NCBI GenBank assembly: GCA_027605045.1
Contig: JAQFWX010000007.1
Location: forward strand, 1,798,001-1,862,000
DNA: 64,000 bases
Direction of reading: 5' to 3'
DNA from: Phallus indusiatus
Lineage: Eukaryota; Basidiomycota; Agaricomycetes; Phallales; Phallaceae
Part shown: one piece after another, positions 34,238 through 48,500 of the stretch
How positions within the stretch are numbered: the first letter of the stretch is position 1
Layout: each line of letters opens with the position of its first letter
Notes under the pieces: model-generated
The model's database searches: none
Told to the model about the DNA's origin: nothing
What the model saw: the letters and a program-made list of their open reading frames with translations, nothing else
Program-made: the position numbers and the translations under genes

Positions 34238-36029
34238 TTAATTGGTAATCACAACTCCCTTTGCGCGCAAAGCGGGCAGAACATCATGGTAATAATGACC
34301 GTAAGTGTAATCAATGTCAGAAGTCATGCCAGCCAACCGCAAAACCTTGGCTCCCGTCTTCAACGTCACATCAGCAAGAACCTTGTATGATAATCTGCAA
34401 GATTCCAAGATGAGCTTTTTGAGCCGTACATCTGGTGGTATCGACTTCAACGCATCCGTTACACAGTTGGTAAACTCGAGAATATGAAGGTTCGGAAACA
34501 CGCGGTGAAAATTAACTTTAACGTTCTCCAAACTCAGAAGCACCCATGCGGCATCCCTTAATTTCAGGTGCCGCACACGAGGCATAAAGTGGCCAAGTTC
34601 GAGAATGAAGGAATAATCAAACTCCTCGAAGCCTTGACACTCAATGGCTAGTGGACATATTTCGAACACTTCTTCGGGGCAGTCGCTGGGAGACATATAT
34701 CCATAAATCTTTAATCGTCCTGGAGAGTCAGAGTAGCTTATGTCCAAATATCGAAATTTCGAAAAATTGGATAATGTTTCTGATGGAATGGCCTCAAGAA
34801 CTTGGAGAGACGAGATCGATGGGGTCCCCTGATCATCATCATCTTCTTCCTCTTCCTCTATATCCGAGCTAGTGTCAGTCTTAGGTGTGTCGCTAGACTG
34901 GTAAATCCTGGTTCGGAAGAATAGTTTGAACTGAGACAATGATCGTAAGGTCCGTATGTACCTCGAAAGGTGCTGAATAAAACTGTAACTTGAGGGCCCC
35001 CACGCCTGTAGTTCCATCTGGGTGAGGTCGGGAAAATCAAGTTCGTTGGCCTTCGATTGTGGGTTTATTGATGGTCTCGTGTCATAAATTAGCTTCGTCC
35101 CATATTCATCAAAGTCTCCAAGATTGATTTCCAGTACTTTCAAAGAAGGACAATTGGATAAAAAGACTAGGAGATGGGATAGAGGAGGTGGGTTCATTAA
35201 TCTAGTCAACTTGAGAGATGTTAATTTGTTGTGCGAAAGCTGGAGCCATGGTAGATTAAGTCCCGTAATTTCGACGTCTCGAAGAAAAGAGTCGTCTAAT
35301 GCGTGCGTCATGGATGGTAATATTGGGTTAACATTCTGGCCCTCGTTGAAATTGGCTCTGTAATAATAGTCTCTGTATAAGCAGATGTTCAGGTGTCGTA
35401 GTTGAAATGGCAATGCAGAGTTAAAGAGATCACGATGAAGACCAGGAAAGCGATTGTATGAAGTTTTGATAGTCAGAGAATGTGTGCGGGATAAAATCGA
35501 ATGTGCGTTAGACATGAGATACGACTTTGACGGAGCATTTTCGAAAATGGGATCGTCCATGCCGTTTTCCCACAGTAGGATAAGTGGAGCATTCTGCGAT
35601 CGTTTCTCAAAAAGCTCAAAAAATTCGGGAGGGCGGCCTATATCCAAGAATGCCCATAAAGCCGGTCGTCCCAAAGCGAATTCCCTCCAATGTCTGCATA
35701 CGCGCGAAACATTCATGATCTCCCACACGGGATAGCGCGAGGTATAAACGACCAGAGTGAAGATGTTGTAAAGTATATCAGGAATCAGTTTGTTTATAGT
35801 AAGCTTGGAGTTACGGATATTCCTAAGCCGAAGATCGATGAAAGAAAGCACTAATTGTGCATTGTCTATGGATTTTAATGTCAACTGTTCGGAGTTCGCG
35901 CTGATAATTTCAGAATTTTTGTTAGTTAGGAGTATGTAATAATTGAAAGAAACAGCATGATTACTTTATTTCATCATCAATCTCAAAAAGATAAGGTAGC
36001 AGGTTGTCACCGTATTCTTCTACCTCCAT
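34238..36029 (-). CDS. F-box protein with LRR-like body (family A, copy 3)
   Basis: Two exons, 35965-36029 and 34238-35900, give 575 residues. The 64-nt intron (35901-35964) is at the same place and phase 2 as in the other family A genes, with CCTAAC as branch site. The start ATG at 36029 gives MEVEEYGDNLLPYLFEIDDE, an acidic helix like that of its relatives. The F-box is at about residues 58-105 (INKLIPDILYNIF ... VSRVCRHWREFALGRPALW). The body is leucine-rich, with an acidic insert of Glu and Asp after SSDI, and no ELVEC-type ending; it ends VVITN. More diverged from copies 1 and 2 than they are from each other. Confidence 0.85.
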
Positions 36030-36307
36030 GTGTAGTAGACCAGAACGAGCAGGTAGTGGTACTGACAAAACGTGGCCAGGAATCCAGAATGTACAACCAT
36101 GTAACGCGTAACGTTTCGGTTCCGTGGCTGTTTACGGCTGTTTACACCTGAATCCAAGAGTCTTGCCGGATAACATATTTCCATAGCACTAGTTCTCAAG
36201 TAACACAATTTTTTAAGATTTTATATGACAAAAGACGAATATATAGAACAAGTTACAAGACACGCCCATTGATTATCATTTCAAATGTGCACCCGCCAAT
36301 AGTACCG

Positions 36308-39286
36308 TCAAACGCGACCTAGAATTATATCCGCGGCTGTAATGCATTTAACATTATAACCGACGAAGTTCTACAACATGGTTACATGTTTTACTAACCT
36401 TTCTCCGCTATACCGTAGGCGATACCTATCAGTATGTCAGTCAGTACCATCGGTCATTATTAAAGTAAGCCACATACTTTGAGTGTGCGCCCCGATTAGC
36501 AAAGGGAGGATGGAAAGATCGCATACCCGAATATTTTTTGTGCCCCAGACCTATTTATCCATAATCAGACAATTGATCATGACTTCATATGATGTACCTT
36601 GAGAGAAGGATCAACGACACCACCATTTTCTCTCGGGAGCATTGACAAGGTGCTAGAGGTATCTGGAGATTGGGTTTATTCAGATCCTTGTTAATCTATG
36701 GAGACAATGTAAATCACATACGCCACACTGAGCTTATATTTTGGCAGATGTGCTCTATATTTGATTTCAGCCGCCGCGTTGAAAGGACTCGGGAAGTATA
36801 GCTATACCTTTCACTTCATCATCAGTACTGACTGTTGGTCCAGGATTTGCCTCCTTTGCAATAATATTCTTAAATGGTTCAACAGAACCCAAAGCTCGAG
36901 CAAATTTGAAAATTTCAACCATGATGTCGAGGTCAACCTCCTCATCCAAAATATTTCCATCTAGCGCGGGGTTGACCAGCGGGTCCTTAGAGGTAATGTG
37001 CTTGATAAACGTTATCAAATTAGAAGCTTTTTCAAAACATAGGTAGATAGAGACGCTTACAGCAGTTCCACGGGACCAGGGTGTCGCCATAACCATTATA
37101 AAGGAGACATAACGTTTCCCCGGTTCGACTTGATCTAAGAAGACTCGCTAAGTACATAACCAAAAATGACAGATATTCACAAACTAATGAACCCGTTGAA
37201 TACGGGAAAGGTAATTATTTCACAATCCGGCATTTCTGGGTTTTTCAACCTTTCAAGCTGAATCTTGTATTGCTCGCGTAATCCAGGTTGAGAAACAAGC
37301 TCATTGCTAGCCAGTCTTTCCTCCAATCTGGCGATGATTGCGTCGGCTTGAGGCGAAATTGCCTGCAATGGAAGGAACGAAAATCCAGTGACCGTGGTGG
37401 AAAGGAGTCCCGCTCGCTTCTGTTGACTGGGTATCGCGATGAGGCAATATCAGTAGTGTTTCATTATGGCTCAGAATGACTGTAACATTTGACTGACTAA
37501 AGCTCATTAAATTTTTGGAACTCTACGGGATCTGATAACATGTCGAGGGTTTGAATGTTTGTATCTGGATTCAGCTCTGGGATTTTAAGTTGTAAAAATA
37601 TAAAAGTGTATCGAATCAAGCGTCGTGATGTATGCACTTACCAAATGAAATACTGATGTTAGAAATATGCTCTTGGACGTTGGTTCCAACCCCAGGAAGA
37701 TTGACTCTAACATCAATCCCAAGAGGCTTAAGAATATTTGGGTCTCCAATACCGCTCAGCTCAAGAATTTGGGGAGATTTAAGGGCACTGCTAAAAGATT
37801 AAAAGGGAAATCGAGAAGAAGTCTCGTAAACTGACCCTGCGCATAGGAGTACTTCCTTGCCAGCGTAAACCACATATAAATCCTCTCCGTGCTTGAACTC
37901 TACTCCTTTGGCCGAGATAGGTTCGTTGGAGTCGCCATCAAGCAAAAGTCTCGTGACGTACGCCTCCGCTAAGACACTTAGATTTGATCGCCCCATATTC
38001 GGTTGTAAATAGCTCTGCAATCGAAACAATTAATAAAATTACGAATTTGCGGGATGAATAAGACGTACAGTAAATGCATTCGATCGAGTTAATGTAACTG
38101 GATTGACAGACGAGGTAGCAGTCCAGGTTCCGCAGTATTTCCCGTTAACCTGTTACGACATAGTTTAGACATATTTCTCTCCGGTGAATGGCATCTCTAT
38201 TTACGGGATCCTTTATACTAGGAATACCAAGGTTGTTGAGAGCCTAGTGGGAATATCAAGTCATCCTGATAGTAATAGTATGGAGGGCCAAGGTACATAC
38301 TGCTCTAACAATCGGTCCTGGATACATATACCAATCGGTAAAAGACACATCGATAGGCCCTATTACACATTAAGAAATAGTCTTGTACCATTAGCAGTAA
38401 ATACCGTTTTTGCCAAACGAGGAGGGTTCAACGGCTAGGGAATCGCGCTCAATGATCTCTTCGGAAGGAAAATGAAATCTGTGATCCATTACTTGTAAGA
38501 ATTATGATGGTATGATGCTGGCATTTGACTACCTTTCGGATTTCCTGATGTATGGAATGAAATTCTCGTACGACCATCCCGGATTCCCCAAGCGCTCCCA
38601 AGCTAAGTAATAGAGAATTAAAAAGAAAGGGGTATTTGGTTGAGAATTTCATACCATCGATCTCATCTTTTCCAGGGTGCGTCCACGCCATAAAATTCAT
38701 GTTCGAACTTCCTCCAAGACCTTTGCCCCTGTACATCAATGGTAAAATATGGAATCGCATCTTAAGTCAACACTTCAAACCTGCTCCATACTACTGATTT
38801 CCCTCCAAGTTTCTTCTGAGGGGTCTTTATGACATTGAATATTTCAAAAGAATTGAATGACACCGAGGAAGGCTTACTGTCTGGAAGGCCCAGTCATACT
38901 CAGGTTTGCCGAACTGTTGAAAGAATCCTGAAGGCATGTCTGTGATTAGCGTTAGCGGTTCCCTTATCTCATGATATTTATACTATATCGAAAACAAACC
39001 GATGAGAGGATCGTTAACATGCATTTTGCCTGCTTCGAGGACCAGGACGGTGATGTCAGATTTCTCGCTCAGACGAGCGGCAAGAGCCGAGCCCGTAGCC
39101 TGTGTCATGAACGCAAAATTATGAACCCAACAGCAAGTTTCAACACGGAACTTACACCACCCCCTAGATATCGATCAATCAACTATTGATAGCGGTACCA
39201 AGGAGCAGGACACAGTCCCTCTTACCGATGACAATATAATCAAAATGTTTGTTCGCAATATCGTCAACCTTTGCGCAGCCCGTCAT
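36308..39286 (-). CDS. GMC oxidoreductase (aryl-alcohol/glucose oxidase-like, AA3 type)
   Basis: FAD-dependent alcohol or sugar oxidoreductase. The start ATG at 39286 gives MTGCAKVDDIANKHFDYIVI, which runs over two introns into the dinucleotide-binding GGGATGSALAARL. Further exons read GKGLGGSSNMNFMAWT, NLSVLAEAYVTRLLL with KGVEFKHGEDLYVV, then SPQILELSGIGDPNIL. Near the C-terminus come WSRGTAV, VWHTSSTLSMLPRENGG with the active-site His in a position split by an intron (C at one exon end, AT at the next), VWGTKNIRVCDLSILPL and AYGIAEKAADIILGRV, with the stop at 36308. Many small introns join in frame, so the gene looks intact. No signal peptide is visible, which suggests an intracellular enzyme. 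It sits between two family A F-box genes, with no obvious functional link. Confidence 0.85.
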
Positions 39287-39782
39287 TGTTATCCTATTGA
39301 TGTAAGCTGAAGAATGATAATGTCTTCAAGTTATAGAGTGAGTGTTCGAGAGAAAGGTGCAATGCGATGACCAGTAATCTGGGAAAGCCTGCCCGCACCC
39401 TCAGGTCAGCGCATACCCTTACTGCGAAGTCTTTAATAACATGCGCTATATTTTGTTTAACTCCACTTTAAGGTGCAGACCGCGGAAATATAATTGCATA
39501 AAAATACACGCACAAATTTGTCCCTTGTGTATTTTTAGAACACGGCGATGGTCATTCCGACTCACGGGGTTGTCCTTCAATGAGTTTGTTGGGACAAACG
39601 TACATAAAATATTCAGCTGGAGAATGCCAGTCGGACATGCATTATGATATATATGTATATATTTAAGTATAGTAAAAGCATAAGATTCGAAATAAAATGC
39701 AAACTTTCAAGACTCCGTTGGACTATAATTTCAACAGGTTAGGGGCACACGTCGGTGCTAGTGCTCTTGACTCTACCGTTAG
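39287..39782. other. Intergenic, no gene recognised
   Basis: Promoter side of the GMC gene and 3' side of family A copy 4. AT-rich with no convincing frame. Confidence 0.4.
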
Positions 39783-41491
39783 TCAGTAATATTCGCCAGA
39801 CCGAACCACGACTTCAACTCCCATTTCGCGAAGAGCAGCCACAGCGTCTACAACATGTTCGTCTGCATCACTGTTCCCACATTCGATTATTTCCAAAACT
39901 TTGACTTCCATTCTCGAAACCATGTCGAAAAGAACATCGCCTGGTATGCGACTCCACGACAAGATGAGTTCATCTAATTGTAAAATCCCGGGCAATGAAC
40001 CTGGTCCGATGTCACATTGAATCAATTCCAGAGTTTTAAGACAAGGAAACGCCCTGCGAATCCCAAGGTTCGGCCATAAAGTGAGAACTTCCAATCCTCT
40101 ACATCTAAGTATCAGGTAACGGATTCGGGGCATGGCATTTACCAATTCTCGGATTGGGGAATAATCAGGTAGCTTGAAATCTTTGAATGCGATACCTAGT
40201 GGACTTGGTGATCTAGGCATATCGCCGGTTAAAACGCTCCCAAAGATCTGCAAGTGTTCTCCAGATTCATCAAAAAATGTTACGTCTAAAAAATCACAGT
40301 GTGAGAAATTGGACAATGATCCCCGTGGAATCGCCGCGAGAGTTTGGAGCGGTACGCCGTCTACGTGGTGTGGACCTAATTCTCCAAAATACGTGGGATC
40401 GCATCTCAGGTCCAACTGAGACAATGCTCCTGGAATGATATGGCTCGAAAACTGACAAAGAAACTTATAGCTTGAAGATCCTAACGCTTCCAATCTGAGT
40501 ATACTAAGATTCAATGCTACCTCAATTACCACGTCGACCGAGAGGCTTGCCGATGCAGGAAACATTGTTTGTATTCCACCACCGATATAATCTTGAAAAC
40601 CGAGGTCCAGGATTTTCAACGACGGGCAATTAGACAGAAAAACGAGAAGTTGAGGTATTGCAGGCGGGTTTATTGGGGTGCGGTAAGTGAGACTTGTTAA
40701 GCTTCTATGCGGAAGATTGAGCCAACGAGAATCCACTCCTACAAGTCTCAATTCTTGAAGACAGGAGTTGTCTATGAGATGTGATATTGGTGGCGGTACC
40801 GGTCTATCATTGTCGTTACCAAGTTGGGGGTCACGGGATAAGTCGATGTCCAAGTATCGTAATTGAATTGGTATTGACCCAACATTGTTTTGAATGTCAC
40901 GGTGAAGTCGAGCGAAGCGGACATACGAAGTTTTTACAGTTAAAGAATATAAGCGAGGTAAAATGGATTTTGCGCAAGACGCGAAATGTTGCGAGGAGTA
41001 ACCGAAGCCGTAGACGGTTTCGAGGGTTCTCCTGGGATTGGTCCATGATAGGCTGAGGGGAACATTCTGTGAGCGCTCGATCACTAGATGGAGAGACGAC
41101 GAATGCTTGTTCAGATCTATGAATCTCCATAACGTTGGCCATCCCAATGCGGATTTTCTCCAATGGCGGCACACGCGCGAGATCTTCAAGATAGTTGTTG
41201 GAGGAGAAGGTGATTCGTAAACCGCCAATTCAAATATGGCATAAAGTATATCTGGAAAAAGTTTATTGATCCCGAGTTTAGAGTTATAGAAATGGTCCAA
41301 TTGAAGGACGACGGAGTGAAGTTTTTGTCGCGTTTGGCGTATGTATTTGGGTGTCAACTTTTCAGAGTTTGTTCTAGTTATTACATGGTTTGATTAGTGC
41401 AATATGTACGCGTATGCGAAATAAACGCCTACTCCATTTCATTTTCGAGTTTGAGAAGGTAAGGGATTGGTTCGTCGTCTTGTTGCTCCAT
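39783..41491 (-). CDS. F-box protein with LRR-like body (family A, copy 4)
   Basis: Two exons, 41433-41491 and 39783-41373, give 549 residues. The 59-nt intron (41374-41432) is in the shared place and phase 2, with GTAGGC...AACTAG ends. The start ATG at 41491 gives MEQQDDEPIPYLLKLENEME, again an acidic helix ahead of the intron. The F-box is at about residues 50-100 (INKLFPDILYAIF ... ISRVCRHWRKSALGWPTLW). The body is leucine-rich and ends EVLEIIECGNSDADE then VVVRSGEYY, an ending like copies 1 and 2. Probable SCF adaptor, substrate unknown. Confidence 0.85.
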
Positions 41492-42835
41492 GAACAAGTG
41501 CCAGGACAATTACGTAAACTCAAACGCGATGAATCGCGTGACACGTCCACAACGTTCTCCGCGGACCGCGGTCAAGCCATTTTTGGCTCTTTAAGACAAT
41601 CTGTACGTACGATTTCTTCTGTTTCTTTATTGGCGGGCTAGTTTATCTGCTTTTGTATTTATCTAGTGCATTACTTCCGTCAGCCAGCGACGTCGCGACT
41701 TCCGGCAAGGTTTTATAACTTTTTAGCAGAGTATTAATGGACATCCCGATCTATCCCTTGTCTGTCGATGGTTGAGATGTCATTTATGTAACATTTCTCT
41801 TCGAATTTTTCTCTGAAAAAATCTGCTACGATGGAGGTGCCCCAGGTTAGGGCGGATTTGCCTTTCGGAACGGTCCCAGAACCCACCGCAGGTCTATTCC
41901 TGTTCTTACTATCTAGTAACTCCCACGTCCCGTTCGTTTTCGTCTTCTAATTATAAATATTTCTGTGCTGAATATACAACGCAAAAGGAAAAATAAATAA
42001 CCCTAAATTCTACTGACCCTTCCACGTTCCCAAACAAAAGGAGGACCCGAGTCACGGAGGGCACTTGAAGTTGAGTACGTTGAGTGGTCACTTCCCTCCT
42101 CCACGCAGTGAGCCCCTTCTTTCCACTGCCTCACACAGGGAACCCCGTGACCCCGTCAGCAACGAAGCGTCTGACGAGGCCCGAGGCTTGATCATCAGTC
42201 GTGGTCTCGAGTTATAATTTCATCTCTTCATACTTTTGACATACGTCAATGATCTGGGTTTAAGTCCATTGATAATGGTAGGTAAGCTACATTTTTTACC
42301 ACCTTCTCTCTCACACCATTTTCGTCAGAGTAGAAACTCGTGCTTAAGCAACACCGTGACAGGGGATCAATCGTCCATATGGATTCAACGCGTCCGAGTC
42401 GATTGAATCACAAGTTCAAGTTATACATATGTACATCCAAATATCTTCATCCTTGATCGGGCTTGACCTATCAAATGCCCAGAGTTCAACAAGAAGCGGT
42501 TCCTACGGACATTACGTGCCTCCATATCGGCATGTCAATACGTAGGGTGCCCATTGAAGTCTAGAACACAATTATGCGTGCCCATTGAATAGCGAATGCA
42601 AACAACAAAAGCGCGTACTTCAAGTAAATTGATCAGCTGCTCATATCATGCCGAGCCAATGTTGATCTGATTGGCCGTCTCGAGCATCAATTTGATCGTT
42701 GCTGCTATAAGAGATAAATGCTGTCTTCGATATTTCAGAATATGAGGTGCCACCGCAATGAAAGAAGATTTCTCCACAAGTCGAAGACCAAGAACTGTAG
42801 CTTTAGCTGTTTAAGCGTTTGGTTCCAGGGCGTCA
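41492..42835. other. Intergenic, no gene recognised
   Basis: A 1.3-kb spacer between divergent genes, so it should contain two promoters. I see no TATA box that stands out, nor any repeat or gene. Confidence 0.4.
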
Positions 42836-45026
42836 ATGGAACTAGCTATAGTGACCCTTATTACTCCGTTCAATGATAAATACGTTCGTCTCAATCCGTA
42901 CTCATCGGAGTTCATTGGCAGCCTAATGATGTTTTCCTCTCAAACAGACAAGCACATTTCGTTGCCCTCGACATTTCATGCCCCATGGCTGTCGAAGATT
43001 CACAAGAGGATAGTTGTATGTTGTGATGGAACATGGCAAGGTGGGCGCTGAATTTGTTAATCTACCTTTTCGAGCTGAAGCGTTGATAAAATATCGTCTA
43101 GATGGGCTTACTTGTAAAGCTCCCTCGCACTATACAAATATCTTAAAGGTTTGATCTATGGTTTAATTTACTGTTTGGAGCACATGTTCAGCTTTTCTTC
43201 TTGTCTCACAGATCGCTAGAGCACTAGATCCTGAAGATTCCAGACAGTAAAATGTGTTTTATTGACCAAACGAGCTTTCATAAACTTTTTTGAACAGGAA
43301 AATACCTATCCCACAAGTGGTCTATTATCAGGCCGGCGTTGGGACAACTACTGATTTTCTCTTGAATTGTTTTGATGGTACGCAATAGCATGGGAATTCA
43401 TTTAGAGAACACGTCCGTGCTAACCCAAATCATTTGACTCTTTACATTCTTAGGTGCAGTAGGCGGTTCTCTTCGAGATAAAGTTGAAGACGCCTACGCT
43501 TTCATTGCGAGTAACTATCGACCTTCAGACGAGGTTCGTGAGCATTCGATAAGTTAGATATATATCTTATGTTCGGTAGATTTTTTTGTTTGGTTTCTCT
43601 AGAGGGGCCTATACCGCACGCATGGTCGCTGCAATCATTGTACGTTGAAAATAACCACTATTTAATATAAATCAAAAAGTAAAGTATTAACCTCGAAGGG
43701 GGAAATTGGCATCCTGGATAAACGAGAAATGACCCATTTCACTGATATCTTCGACGCCTATCAAGAAAGATCCAATGGTCTCGACGAGAACAGTACGTTA
43801 TCAGGTTTAACATGTTGAAGACTGTTTTATATATAACACGTAATTTATCAGAGAAGAAGGCTGCAAACGAGTTTCTTTCTCGATATACGGATCCAAAATC
43901 CCCTAGTCGTATGCGTGCCGATTCAGATGGCGATAAATTCACCATCAAGTGCGCTATATTCACCTCATATTGTTCGATCTGCTTTTTTTACATACCACAA
44001 AAAAGATTTGTCGGCGTCTTCGACACAGTCGGTGCACTGGGTTTACCCACAGAACTACGACCTGGTTTCAAATCCGAAAGGTTGTTCGGATTCCCCGATA
44101 AAAAGCTGGGAACTCATATTCAATATGCCTATCAAGCGCTCGCTATTGACGAAACTAGAAAGGATTTTGTACGCATCATTCGTGTACCATGGGATAAGAA
44201 TAATTCTAATGATTTAGACGGCTGCGGAGTTCCGACAAACTATGGAAGGTGAAGCAAAGGGCCAGATTTTGAAACAAGTTTGGTTCACAGGTAGGGTTAG
44301 AACTAAAAAGGTTCATATTTAACAGAAAATAATACTCTTTAGGCTGTCATTCAGATGTGTGTTCTGTCAAAGCCTATATGCTCTCTAACAACGCTGAAAC
44401 CTTGTTAGATTGGAGGGGGGTATGCCGCTCATGATCTCTCTGACATAACCTTGATGTGGATGGTAGTCAGTGACATCTAACATCTATCCAGATTAACACG
44501 TTTCTCATTTATCAAGTCTCAAGCGGATCCTTTTCTGTCTTTTGATCTGGACTACTTGTTAAAAGATCTTCCCCAACCGGTCGATGACTGGGGAAAGCAA
44601 CCACCTCACGAGTCAGTATCATTTAATCATCGTCATAACAAAATAAATAATTATTTTTTTAGCTCGAAAACAGGTGTATTCACATTGGCAGCCTGTAGTA
44701 CTCGGACCTTTCCATCGTTGTCCAGTCCCGAATCCCCAACCTTCGAGCACATACATCCGTCCGTTTTGGAAAGAATGGTGTTTCCATCTGCCATAAAAGG
44801 TTTGATAGACAACGACCCTAACATTGTGTGCAAACTTCAGCCTTTTGAACTGTCAGTCAAAGAATATTGGCATAAACATTCTAAACGGGACAAGGTCAAG
44901 ACTATAGCTGAAGACGCATGCAAGCTTCACCGTCCAGTTTCTTTCAAAAAATTGGTCGCAATCATACTCGGATTAAAGAGTAAATTTTCTAGTTTGTTGT
45001 CCAAGACGCAGAAGAAGCTCGCCTAA
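42836..45026 (+). CDS. DUF2235 alpha/beta-hydrolase-like protein
   Basis: The start ATG is at 42836, and the domain begins near residue 55: HKRIVVCCDGTWQ, then KAPSHYTNILKIARALD, VYYQAGVGTTT (split by an intron), GGSLRDKVEDAYAFIASNY, and IFLFGFSRGAYTARMVAAII with the GFSRG nucleophile elbow. Later exons give FVGVFDTVGALGLP, AYQALAIDETRKDF, the HSD/IGGGYAAHDLSDITL region, and a C-terminal exon with HPSVLERM, ending in a Lys-rich tail. This is the full set of DUF2235 landmarks (the family related to bacterial Tle phospholipases), common in mushrooms. A Ser-Asp-His catalytic set is plausible, substrate unknown. About nine introns are needed, and the reading frame appears intact. Confidence 0.8.
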
Positions 45027-45559
45027 ACTTTCATGCTGGAGTTTTTTTTATAATTTATCGCATATATCTGGGTCTTAAGGTTTATCAACGCCCATTGTTC
45101 GCTTCGGTTTGGCAGATTAGGGTGCCTTTTTTCACATTATGTAACATTTCAAGCACTGGACACTCCTCCGTCCGCAGTTTTTATAGCTACGTACATATTT
45201 GTACTACTAGTATTATCAGTGAGTAGCACCATATTATTTATGTAAATTTATGTGCGAACAATTTGAGAGATTGTCTTGTGCTCAGCTTTATTAGAATAGA
45301 TCATTCCCTACATATGTATCAAAACATCCAGAAATACATCACAAGATGTTCCAAGAAGATATCATACATTTAACTAAGCGCGAAACTCGATTCTAAGCAG
45401 TGCCAAGCATCAAATGACCCAAGAAAATGAAACAGTCTCAAAAAAAATTCGCACAGAATGTTCAAAAGCAATTAAAGAAAATCCTTTTACCGTAGGTATT
45501 AGCAACATAACAACATACGATATTCCAGATATCGTCATTCCACAAACCCTAGACCCCCA
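45027..45559. other. Spacer between convergent genes
   Basis: 3' regions of the DUF2235 gene and the potassium channel gene. AT-rich; nothing further seen. Confidence 0.5.
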
Positions 45560-48500
45560 CTAACGTACTCCCGATCCCAAGATTGAAGTAGGATCAACGC
45601 CCGTACTCGCATTCTGGCTCGGATTCACTGATGGGGGAGGCAAGGGACTCTGCCTCCTCAATGGCAAATATCTCTGCTCTTCAAAAGTTGTCGCTACCGT
45701 TGGATTAGCCTCCAAGTCTAACCCCGCCGACAGTTTCGAAATTTTCGATTCCGCATCATTATCTCGTCTACCAATAGTTGTGCTCGTGTTGTTATTGTTA
45801 TTGGTGTTCAATAAATCACGTCTCGATAGGAGTGTTACGGCTCTTTGAGCGGTCTGAATCATCTTCTTGAGCGCGCCTGTCGACCGGTTAGCATTTGCTG
45901 TTGTTGTTTTCGAGCTGACTCAGAAGAAAAAACGACAAACCTTCATAGCTCATCATGAACAACGCCTTTTCCACCAAAAATAAAGATAAGATGAATAAGA
46001 ATAGAAGTATGAGGAAGATCACACGCTTACCCTTCTAGCCCCATCATCTCTCAGAACTTCTCTTCTCAGCCCTTCCGCCATATGCTCGCTCTCGGCCATC
46101 TCATTCAACAACTTCTCAAGCGGCGCAGGAAGCGGCTCTCCATCCGCACCATCTAAACTACTCATGAAATAATACACATGATCGTGGAATGTCTGTGCGT
46201 GATTGAGAAGTTCGCTCGGTAACGCTTCCAAATCGCGTTTAGCCTGCTCAAGAGTGTACATCTGCTGTTGCTGTTGTTGTTGCTGGTTTTGTTGCTGTTG
46301 CAGGTGTTGTGCCTGTTCATGTGATGGTAACGGCGAGGCTGGTGTTCCAGCCAGTGAGGAAACCAGCCCTCCGGGAGATTGGGTGTATCCTCCGCCGGCG
46401 CTGGCGGAGTTGTGGTGTAATCTCTGGGAATAAGAAGGCGGTGTGCGTGTTTGAGAATGTACACGATGGTGAAAATGCGGTGAAGGTGAGACTTCACGCC
46501 TTTTTCTAAAGTTTTTGACGGCGCGTTGGAAGGAACCTCCCGAAAGGGCGCTTTTGTATCTTGATGAACAGGCTTCACATAAAACTAGGATACTGCGCGT
46601 CAGCGATTGTGTTAATAATGTGGGCTTTGTTTCAATTATACCTGATACTAAGATTGTCATAGCTCCAACACCCAATAAAGCCCATACGACGAAAACAGAT
46701 CGACCAGCGGGTGTTGCGGGCGCATAGTCTCCATATCCTATACTACTGAAAGCCACGAAACCTAAAAGAAGTTTTGAGTGTGATTTCGTTCCTGTAAAGA
46801 AAGTTGGCTTACAAAAATAGAGGGAAATGCCATAATCCCATTTTTCAGTTTGCGAGAATATAACAGCTCCGATCTGCGAACGCAAGGGATTAGTTCCATT
46901 CAAGACAAGGATCAATGAATATGAAACGTACAAGCCAGAAGAGTAAGAATATGGCCAACGCGATCGTGATCTATCAGAGAAAAAAAGTCACATTAAGTAA
47001 CCAAACCCGAGAATGATGAACAAAAGTGAAAGGCACAAACCTTGGCAGCAAACTCTCTCCTCTCTTCACGGAGAATATTAGCCTTAAAGTCCCTATAATT
47101 TTCTTCATACATTTGCGAGTTGACGATATCCGAGACAGTTGAATCAAGGGAAAACGTCCTCTCGAACGTAACGCCAGAAGCCCCTGTAACAGCCTCTCCA
47201 AAGGACGGTCCACCTCCAGCACCAACGGCGCTCGCTCCCCTCAGCTGATGCTGATACCTCCTATTCATCAAAAAAATCGTCTCTTTCTCCGCATTCAAAA
47301 CCTGCTCCGGCGTCAACGCTTCCTCATTCAACTTCATCTTCCCGGGTTTAGCCGGATCAGGCACAAGCCCCGGTAATCCCGCTGTTCTCAAGATCCGCTC
47401 AATAACATGTTTCCTCGTTCGTTCCCTCTCCTTAATTTTTTTAAATTCTCCACGCCTTTGAGCTACTTCGTTGAGTCGGAGTCTGTATGATACTTCGAAG
47501 GATTCGATGATGGTCTCGCGGGCTGTTGAGATTGCGATACCAATTGTTATTATACCAATACTAGTATTGTTGATATAAGTGAGTATTTCAAGAAGAGTTT
47601 AATATTTTGAGTTTGCGAACGTGCCTATTATAAATTATAGCAAAAATTCTTGAGCTCGTTGAGTCAGGATGAATATCTCCAAATCCAATCGTTTCAATCG
47701 AAACGACTGTGAAATAAAGACCGTCGATATACGTTAGATGAAGTAATATTGAGTTGACGAGTCCACCAAAAGTTATCCAGCATAGAAGAACCATGACAAT
47801 TATGACAAGCGATCTCTATAAACAGGACAAAGGTTAAGGTACCATGAGGTGTACGTTGGGTTTTTGTTTACCTGTTTGCGGGTTAATCCGCTACCTGATG
47901 CATATATATGAGCGCTTTCTTTGAGGTGGAAAAGAGTTGTGAGCTTACCGCTTTTTGAAAAGTCCGGTGTTTTCCACAGGTCCCATAGAAGCGTTACCGT
48001 AGTAAAAAGCGAGACCCTGGCATAAGTAATTTAAGACATTCCCTCCATGCTTTCTGAAATTTTGGCTTACACTGTAGAAGCCACAACCAACCAAAAAGGC
48101 TGACCGTACGTAAACCCGTCATTGAAACGATGTTCAATACCGAAAATTGTGACAGTAACAGCGTTGATGATATCTTCGTATCACAATAAAAGCATCAACA
48201 TCACGAGGGTGTAGCAGCACTCCCTTATTACATACCATGTATTGAAAGCAGACAAAGCGATATAATCGTCATGCGCTTAACTTTCTTTTCCAAAAACCGG
48301 GTGATTAGACAGATATTCGCGATGAGGGCTGCTACCATTGCTACAATGTTGCCTGCGAGGAGGATGGGCGGATTGGGTCGGGATTGAACCGTCTGATTAT
48401 CTAACGTTCGAACATACCTAAACTAGTGATAAGACGACCACAACACTAAGGAAAGATGGGAGATAAGGGACTAACCAACGCTCGGTACACCCAGGTATTT

